Source: Symsagittifera roscoffensis
Lineage: Eukaryota > Xenacoelomorpha > Acoela > Convolutidae
Assembly: GCF_963678635.1 (NCBI RefSeq)
Contig: NC_087064.1
Coordinates: forward strand, 35,036,515-35,100,514
Reading direction: 5' to 3'
Length of the DNA stretch: 64,000 nucleotides
Every line of letters starts with the position of its first letter. Position 1 is the first letter of the stretch. The position numbers were made by a program, and so were the translations under genes. A model generated the notes under the pieces. The model was not told the origin of the DNA and did no database searches. It saw only the letters and a list, made by a program, of their open reading frames with translations. Shown piece after piece: positions 57,001-64,000 of the stretch.

Positions 57001-59328
57001 CTCCCGTTCTTGTCAGTGTCCAGAAGAGCAGCCTGGAACCCCTCGGCACACTTGCAGTTCTGGTTGTTACTTTCAGTGCACGGCTGTGTGTCCTCACTAA
57101 CACAGTTGGGCATGTCCACGTCACACAAAGTGCGACATTGTCCTGGCTTGTCAAAGTCGGACACGTAGTTGACAAAGCAGCGACAATTGTGTTCTTGGGT
57201 GTTTCCTTCACTGTTCTTTGGACAAGTGCAGTAGGAAACGTCCGTGTTTAGTATCTTGTCGTTGCATTGAACCGGGATGCATGTCATATCCCAGTTGGCA
57301 GTAAACCCATCCTCACAGAACCTGAACACTGATCCAGTGTCACAAAACGGAGTACCTTTGATGCACTCATCCTTAACGCAGTCAGTCACATTATCCCCAA
57401 ATGAGTTCAACACCTCCCCCTCTTCACAACTGGCTCCAGGGATGCACTTGCGCTTCATAGCACCACCCTCCTCAATCAGAAAAGATTTTTTGGTCATTGA
57501 TCCAGGGGTAGTCTGGCATTCACACGTAGTAGGGTCAGTGGGTCCGTTTGGGCAGAAGCACGAAGAGCCCTCACCTTGTTCGCACTGGAATCCCTTGCAG
57601 AATCCCGGGTGGGTGGTCTTGTTTCCGACGAACCCGTCCACGCATTCGCAATCTACCTCGGTGGAGTTCATCCCGTGAGGGGGACAAAGACATAGCTCGT
57701 TGTCGTTCAGAAGGTACTTCTTGTGACAGTTCACAGGCACACAGATAACCTAAACTTACATAGTTTTGTTATGGTATTTCGTTTGTTTTAGCCAAAAACG
57801 CGTTTTAACCTAACATCATTATTCAAAAGAAGTATCCTCAAATTATCAAACAGCACAAACACCAGTGGAAAAGAAGCTATGATTTTTTGTTTCGACCATT
57901 GAAAATAGGGAGAAACTTTGTAATTGGGTGTGTTATAGTTTTTTCTTTTTTTTTTCTTTTTCACGCAAAATCAGGTACCGCAAATAATCATCGGAATGGG
58001 TTACATCATAGTAAAGTCCTTTTAGTTGTTATTCGAACGACCTAAAATTTTTACAAAAAAAAATCCTCCTCTGGAGAAAAATCGGTTTGAATCTTCGGAT
58101 TTTTCGTTTAATTTCAAGCTAGTAAAACGGGCGAGCAGGCTTGTAATAGGCCTATAATTATTAGTTTTAAAATTTTAAGACAAACTATTACTTAGTTTTG
58201 TTCAAGTGAAACTCGTTATCGAGAATTTTGTGATCGCCTTCTTTTGAAAAAAAAGTGTGAGACCGAATAAAAAAATCTGTAAAAATTTGAAAATTTTTTT
58301 GAATTTTTTTGATTTTTTGAAGTTTGATATTTTCTAGATGAAATTTTTTGTCAAATGTCCCTTATTTTGTTTTGCTACCAAAGCTATAGGCTTTAGTTTA
58401 GATTCTCCCATCACACTAAGACAAAATACGACGCAATTTGAAAAAAAAAGTTGTGTTTTTTTTAAATATGGTCGGAGCATTCTGTTTTGTGCTACTTGCA
58501 CAGCAAGCGGCTATCCTTGTTTTATTATAAAACCAGCGGTTGCTATCTGCGGATAAAGCGGCTTGTTTGCACATTGAGATAATTTTTGACTTAATTATAG
58601 CTAGAAGCAGAAATTTTTAGAACAGCATTTGAAAAGATTGCACGCTAAGGACATTTTGTCATTTGAGGCCAGAACCAAGATATTACAGATGCCCGCAAAG
58701 AAGTTCCATGGATAATAATCGTTTATGGCCAATTTTCGTGTTGATAAATCGGAAGTTTCACACTTTCGCATCCTAACCTCCCGACAAGATAAAGACCTCT
58801 ATGTAAAAACCAATAAATGAGACTAAGATATGCCATTGGGTGCTTTGAGGGGGACTAGGATGAGATGGAGCCTAAACGGAAGAAATTCTTTTTTCTAAAT
58901 GACCGACAAGTTCGATAGACATTACTAAAATGAACTGAAGAAAAACTAGATTCAATTAAGCCAGTCCAAAAACACCTTCACATAACCATAACAACAAACA
59001 ATGCCCTTCCATAACACCGTTCATAAGCAAAAATACCTCGTTTTGGCTGAGAGTAGCAGTGTATCCGAAAGCACATGTGCAAGTTTCCTCTCCCTCTGGA
59101 CATACTATGTGGGATGTGGGGTCAGTCCAGCAATGCAGATGTCCATGCTTGCAGTTCCTGGTGCAGAACTTCATCTTCCCAATTGAGGGAGTGTAGTCTG
59201 GGTCGAGGACATAGCCCCAGTCACAGAAACAGCTGGAAGCGTTGCTCAGGTCAGCACACAGACAGCTGGCATCATCTGGGTCACAGTTGAAAAGAACATC
59301 TTGGCCATTGACCATAGCACTGTTGAGC
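54089..59328 (-). CDS. Large Cys-rich EGF-like protein with C-terminal Ly6/uPAR-type domain (5' incomplete)
   Basis: Four joined exons: 59328-59037, 57749-55585, 55146-54915 and 54271-54089 (stop TAG); phases 0, 2, 0 agree at every junction and give 956 visible residues. Exons 1-2 hold a long series of EGF-like cysteine modules, punctuated by CxxxC linkers (CVPVNC, CIPVQC, CVPYDC, CYQLTC, CIQVEC, CVEVDC) and CxC turns, with many N-x-S/T sites. Exons 3-4 form a Ly6/uPAR-like three-finger domain: SCVTC at the start, CCKDEDDCN at the end. A tail with a hydrophobic stretch (LLTAILAAFTCAGSV) fits a GPI signal or short membrane anchor. An extracellular, surface-attached adhesion, matrix or receptor role is inferred. 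No signal peptide or start is visible; the acceptor TTAG at 59330-59329 shows that more exons lie upstream (CTCAACAG at 59320 is a possible alternative). Overlapping ORFs on either strand are shadows. Confidence 0.85.
57925..58560. repeat. Family C element in intron of the EGF/Ly6 gene
   Basis: Carries CACGCAAAATCAGGTACCGC and AAATAATCATCGGAA at the left, and CTACTTGCACAGCAAGCGGC then TATCCTTG at the right, in the same order as 49985-50605. Confidence 0.5.
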
Positions 59329-59339
59329 CTAACGCAAAA

Positions 59340-60115
59340 CAGTGAACAAGTTACTCAGTTACTACGAATCATCGTAAGGTAGATCCTCCGATGGTGATGT
59401 TGTCAGTTGCTTCGTGGGAAAAGATATTTTTCTTAAAATCTGTTTAAAGAGAACAGCTATTGAGGCTCTGATTGAAATGTTATACGTGGAGGGCGTGGTA
59501 TTTCGAGAATCCAGCCAGTAGACTCTACAGATGCATGTTGCAATAGCATATTTACCAAAAAGCAATATTTTCCAATATCATTCAAAAATCATAATGAAAA
59601 GATGTTTTTTGACAAATCTTTCATAAAAAATTGCGTTTATTTTGATGTTCAACAAAATAAAATGGACACAAATTGCCATAGTTTCGCTTACCATAAACAC
59701 AAAATCGCGAAAATTGTCGTAAGACATATCTCAAATGGTCGAATACACACCATGTTGGAAAATTTTGCTCAAAATGATGTACTAAATTATTCAAACACTG
59801 GAAAATTTCCTCTGTTATAAACAGGTGAAAAGGACCAGCTGATCTGAATAAATGATAAACCCAAAACTCAAACGATGAGAGGGAATCCGTGTTATAAATT
59901 TTCCAGCAATTTGGAATATAAATATACACCTGATGTCCAAAGGCTAAGCGGTTCAAAGTTGTGTTTCCATTTTTGATAAAAACGCGCTCTTTTTTCATAA
60001 CATGAAATGTGGCAAATATATTTGGATAAAATTACATCCAAAAAATGATTGTCCTTCTCGTTCCAAAAAATGAGTATTTTATTGAAAAAATGAGTAAATG
60101 TAACGTTTAGTCAGT
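59340..60115. other. No gene seen upstream of the EGF/Ly6 exons
   Basis: No further cysteine-rich exon could be found on the minus strand between 59340 and 64000. ORFs here (59362-59565, 59602-59998) lack coding features. Confidence 0.4.
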
Positions 60116-60117
60116 CA

Positions 60118-60600
60118 GCTATATAATTATTATTCCGACTTTGGCAGAAAGTGACGGAATATTTGTGCTCGAGGTGGTTTTTTTCTTCAGAAACAATTTC
60201 GATTTTTTAACTAATCCTTTTTACGGCATTATTTATATAATCTAAAATATATTGTCCTGAGCTCAATTTTTAAAGGATATTCCACTTTTAAATCATTTTT
60301 TGTAAAGTTATGGGGTTTTAAAGATAGCCATTTTTGGGCAATTTGGGACATTGATTTTTGGAGGAGATTTTTATTAACGCGTAAGCGGAGATTTAGGTGC
60401 AATAATACTACTAGGAGCAAAATTTATCATTTTATTCTTTCTATGGTTTGATTTGAAAAAAAACTCTCAGCTTGAAAAAATTCACTTTTTTGAAAAATTC
60501 TTCAATTGTTTTAAAACGAACACCACTTAATAAGAACAAATAAAGCAGTCAGAGCTTTCAGGGCTTCACGCTGATACGAGTAGTCTTGTTTCGTTTTGAT
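60118..60600 (-). repeat. Family A copy, reverse orientation
   Basis: Reads TCCGACTTTGGCAGAAAGTG then GGAATATTTGTGCTCGAGG at its left, and ends with TTCAGGGCTTCACGCTGATACG, the complement of the family start. Inner hairpin partly lost. Confidence 0.65.
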
Positions 60601-60734
60601 ACAAATTTTGCAACACAAACTAGATAAACTTCAATCATTCTGATTACTGAGCAACCTTTAAGTTCATCCATTTTGTCCAAAGTTATATCAAAATGGACGA
60701 TGAGCGTTTAAAGGTTCAAATTTTGTGGTTTTTC

Positions 60735-61090
60735 TGGATACCCCGGTCAAGTTGCTCGAATTATGTTGCCACTATCTTGACCAAAAATTAGCATGTTTCG
60801 ACTGTTATGGCCAAATATTGGTATGCTTCGACTTTCTGGACAAAATTTTGGTATGTTTTGACTTGCTCGACCAAATTTTGATATGTTTCGACTTTCTCAA
60901 TTCAACAAAAAAAGTATTGACTTTATTCCACCCAGCTCATATATGTTTCGATTTTCTCGAAAAAAGTTCAATATATTTCGATTTTCTTGACCAATTCGAT
61001 TGACATTCAAAAACATATGTTTTGTTTGACCCCGCATATATATGTTTCGACTTTCTTGACTGAAAATGAACATATATCTTGACTTTTTCG
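60735..61090. repeat. ~32-bp minisatellite (ATGTTTCGACT)
   Basis: Ten or so units like ATGTTTCGACTTTCTTGACC plus AAATTTTGGT. Related by sequence to the array at 62530-62880. Confidence 0.7.
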
Positions 61091-61489
61091 AACAACAAAA
61101 AAACTTTCAAAATTTTCTTCGAAAGCCAGAACAGCAAGATTGTTTGTATCAGGAGGACACCCTGAGTGTATCAAGAAGAAACCCTTTCCCAGGAAACCCA
61201 TCACGGGAAGACCCTTTAAAGACTCCCTAGAAATTGTCGCTTCGAAGAAGTTATGAATAATATGGAGAAAAAAAGACAAATAGAGAAACAATCATCGACT
61301 TGTTGAAAACATCCCGCTACAGGCAATACGAAAATCCGGAAATATAATTAGATTGTGTGATAACAATAGCCTCAAAAAAATTTGGAATGACTTTGAGCTG
61401 CATAATTTGCCGCTAAACAGCAATGCGTCAAAAACATTTTTGACGCATTTTTATATCATCTGAAAGGTATTGTTGTCATATTTAAAAGG

Positions 61490-61630
61490 GTTGTGCATCA
61501 GCGATTTCTTTGCCATAGGTGCTATGTTACTAGGAGCAAAATTTATCATTTTTCTTTTTTATATGGTGAGACCTTAAAATACAGTCGGAACATTCAGGGC
61601 TTTGCCCTGATACGAGCAGTTTTGTTAAAA
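61490..61630 (-). repeat. Family A fragment, reverse
   Basis: Ends CAGTCGGAACATTCAGGGC then TTTGCCCTGATACGAGCAG, the precise complement of the family 5' end; internal part deleted. Confidence 0.65.
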
Positions 61631-61639
61631 TTTGTTCTG

Positions 61640-62525
61640 ATAATCAAAACTTAGGCCTTACAGTAAACTAAAAACGCTATTCATACAGTTCCATAAAATT
61701 ATTTTAAGGAAAAAAGGAGTCACACAAACTTCATAGTTTTGATGAAGTCGCTGTTGATGAAATTTTGAAGACGTCAGAGACAATTTTGAATCGCTGCTAA
61801 TGAAATTTTGTATCGTCAGAGACAAATTTTTGCTAGAAGAACCTTGAGTAAATTTTCTAAAAATGGAATGAGTTTTATCAGCAATTTTTTGATGGCGACG
61901 AATTGAAAAATTTGATAAATTGAGTAAAACTGAATACATGCCTAATTTCTTTTCCTTATGAAGTTTTTATTTTTTCGTTACTTTTCAGAGTAAAATTGAA
62001 AACATATCCAGTTTTTTTTCCTTATGAAGGCCAAACGAATTCTTTGTGTTCAAAACAAACCTTTCCACGAGAAAAAAAGAAAACCTACTTTTTTATGAAG
62101 ACAACTTCACCTTGAGTACATGGCAGTCGCAGCATTTCTTCTCAATTTCTAGATATTATTTCATAAAAAACTTAATATTTTTTTTTGACATTTGCTCAAG
62201 GATATTGCATAATTAATACAAAATTTAAAATTTAAAAAAGCTACATCACAAAAAAATTTTTGGGCAGTTTACATGCATAAAAACATGCAAGATCGTAAAA
62301 AATCTCGATGGCGCAAGGTATTGAGTAACCAGTGTCTCTGCTTCTAAAAAGATTGTAAGTAAAAACAGAAAAATTGGCAAAAATCATTGTTGGTATATGA
62401 AAAAAAAGCTAAGCATGTGCTCTCCCTGTGTGAAAAAATACTAATCATACTAATCAAACTTTCATGCTATTTTATGTATTTCGCTACTTATTTTTCGATC
62501 TTTACTTCTTTTTGTGCTTGGCTGG
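61640..62525. other. No gene seen
   Basis: AT-rich sequence with a short direct repeat (CAGAGACAATTTTGA/CAGAGACAAATTTTTG near 61775 and 61815) and no coding features. Confidence 0.4.
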
Positions 62526-62529
62526 TTTT

Positions 62530-62880
62530 TTCGGTTGCGCTCCACCTATATTTCGACTGTGCTCGACGTATGTTTCGACTTACTCGACCGAAATTGGTTA
62601 TGTTTCAACTGAGCTCAACTTATGTTCCGACCGTGCTCGACCTATGTTTTTGGCTGTGCTCGACCTATATTCCGACTTATTTGACCGAAAACGGGGTATG
62701 TTTCGAATGAGCTCAACTTATGTTTCGACCGTGCTCAACCCATGTTTTGACTGTTTCTCGACCTATGTTTTTGACTTACTTGACCGAAATCGGGTGTGTT
62801 TCGACTTTGCTTCGACTTATGTTTGGACTTTCTTGACTGGAAATCAGGTATATTTCGCTTTGTGCTCAACTTAAAAATTG
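62530..62880. repeat. Minisatellite (GCTCGACCTATGTTTCGACT)
   Basis: Units of roughly 20-32 bp containing TGCTCGACCTATGTTTCGAC and CTTGACCGAAA, related to the 60735 array. The long plus ORF over it (62464-62874) is a repeat translation. Confidence 0.7.
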
Positions 62881-63464
62881 CTTCTCGACCGCAAAATTTT
62901 CAGTAGCAAAGCTGCACGTGCTCGAATTTTAAAATAAAAAACATAAATCGAGCATCTCAAAACGGCAAAAATAAAACGAAATTTATCTTACACAGCGACA
63001 AAATCTAGAAGTGGAATGTTACTATGTAAACTTATATTGAATTTGAATTCAGTTTTTGTTGACAATGTGCACAATATTTGTTACTTTTCTTAATGTGCAA
63101 AAATATTTTGAAAAAAACATATAACTACTATTGCTGGCAATGCATACAGCAGTTTTCCAAGAAGGTTCACCAAAAAAAAAACAAGGTAATTTGCGGAAAA
63201 GTTCAGCAAAAAAAAATATGTGTAACTTGGAGTAATGCTTTCGTTGGGAGGCTGTTGAAAATAGGTACGCTATTGCGGTGTGTATTTTGAGTTTTCAGTA
63301 TTATTTTCCTTTTGCAGTTTTCCATCACCATAAAGCCATAAAAAATTCATAGTATTTTTCAAATTTTCAGCATTACAAAGCCAAAAATGTAATTTTCAAA
63401 ACAATTTAACCATTGTCAGCTATTTTTAGAATTAACAATTTTATTGTTTTTTGGCCACAGTAAA

Positions 63465-63610
63465 TACAGGGTATCCGACCAAAAATTATTATGTTCAGGA
63501 CCGTAGTGGACCCCGAATTGGTTATGTTTCAGGGCCATTGGGATCAGAAAATTGTTATGTTCAGGACCATTTTAACCAAAATTTATCAAAATTCAGATCG
63601 TGTGGACCGA
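63465..63610. repeat. Short repeat with TTATGTTCAGGACC
   Basis: About four units of 30-40 bp: ATTATGTTCAGGACCGTAGT, GGTTATGTTTCAGGGCCATT, TTGTTATGTTCAGGACCATT. Confidence 0.55.
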
Positions 63611-63704
63611 AGCAGCCCAGATTCAAAGCATATGGACTAACAAAGGACAGTGGTGAAGCAAAAAAATTTGGAACCATTTTTGTATGGATTGGAAATTCCA
63701 GTGA

Positions 63705-64000
63705 CAGTATGTATGTATGTATGTATGTATCTATGTTTGTATGTATGTATGTATGTATGTATGTATGTATGTATGTATGTATGTATGTATGTATGTTATG
63801 TATGTATGTATGTATGTATGTATGTATGTATGTATGTATGTATGTATGTATGTATGTATGTATGTATGTATGTATGTATGTATGTATGTATGTATGTTAT
63901 GTATGTATGTATGTATGTATGGTATGTATGTATGTATGTATGTATGTATGTATGTATGTATGTATGTATGTATGTATGTATGTATGTATGTGTGTATTTA
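63705..64000. repeat. (TATG)n microsatellite
   Basis: Almost pure TATG tetranucleotide repeat of about 70 units with a few TTATG and CTATG phase slips, continuing to the window end. Confidence 0.98.

Noticed and set aside
56040-57748. Several ORFs over the EGF exon (both strands)
   Set aside because: Shadow frames of a GC-rich exon; only the minus 57749-55585 frame has cysteine periodicity and phase-matched splice sites.
62387-62874. Tyr/Phe-rich ORFs (107 and 136 aa)
   Set aside because: Minisatellite translation; periodic Cys/Ser/Thr-Tyr-Val pattern mirrors the unit.
1-64000. CRISPR array, bacterial operons, tRNA or rRNA genes
   Set aside because: The tandem repeats lack unique equal-length spacers, genes are spliced, and no cloverleaf or rRNA core was recognised by eye; a tRNAscan/Rfam run would settle the RNA genes.

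Overview
This window is animal nuclear DNA. It is AT-rich and intron-bearing: every junction I could resolve is GT-AG with matching codon phase, exons are clearly richer in GC than their surroundings, and most of the window is transposon remains and minisatellites. Two of the three recognisable host genes belong to cilia/sperm-flagellum biology (MEIG1 and the axonemal dynein light chain DNAL4), which fits an animal with motile cilia and flagellated sperm. A marine invertebrate such as a tunicate is possible, but nothing here fixes the phylum. There is one assembly gap (11301-11500).

Layout. 1-11300: no firm gene; one short candidate gene (2854-3338, minus), several copies of a ~530-bp dispersed repeat, a 453-bp tandem array and an isolated long hairpin. 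11500-29400: a very large, decayed Ty3/gypsy-type LTR retroelement on the minus strand, with gag (CCHC knuckle), protease (DSG), reverse transcriptase, RNase H, integrase (D,D,E plus GPY/F), a long env-like glycoprotein frame and a further unidentified ~600-codon frame after env. Paired LTRs could not be found. 29400-41400: AT-rich sequence with unresolved coding-like fragments and two dead LINEs facing each other (minus about 33250-36450, plus about 36950-39000). 41500-43330: a ~155-bp tandem repeat.

43642-51371: a head-to-head pair. MEIG1 (minus, 4 exons, 168 aa) and DNAL4 (plus, 2 exons, 106 aa) start only 445 bp apart, so a shared bidirectional promoter for two flagellar genes is likely. 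Three copies of a ~220-bp TIR element with near-matching 8-bp target duplications lie in their first introns. 51930-53130: a 21-bp GTCG-rich satellite split by a 437-bp hAT-like element whose 8-bp target duplication is visible. 54089-59328: the 3' part of a minus-strand gene for a large cysteine-rich EGF-like protein that ends in a Ly6/uPAR-type domain and a hydrophobic tail (956 aa visible, 5' end not found). 60100-64000: more dispersed repeats, two related minisatellites and a TATG microsatellite running off the end.

The most unusual items are the retroelement (its unusual env-like glycoprotein and the extra post-env ORF), the MEIG1/DNAL4 divergent pair, and the EGF-plus-Ly6 fusion.
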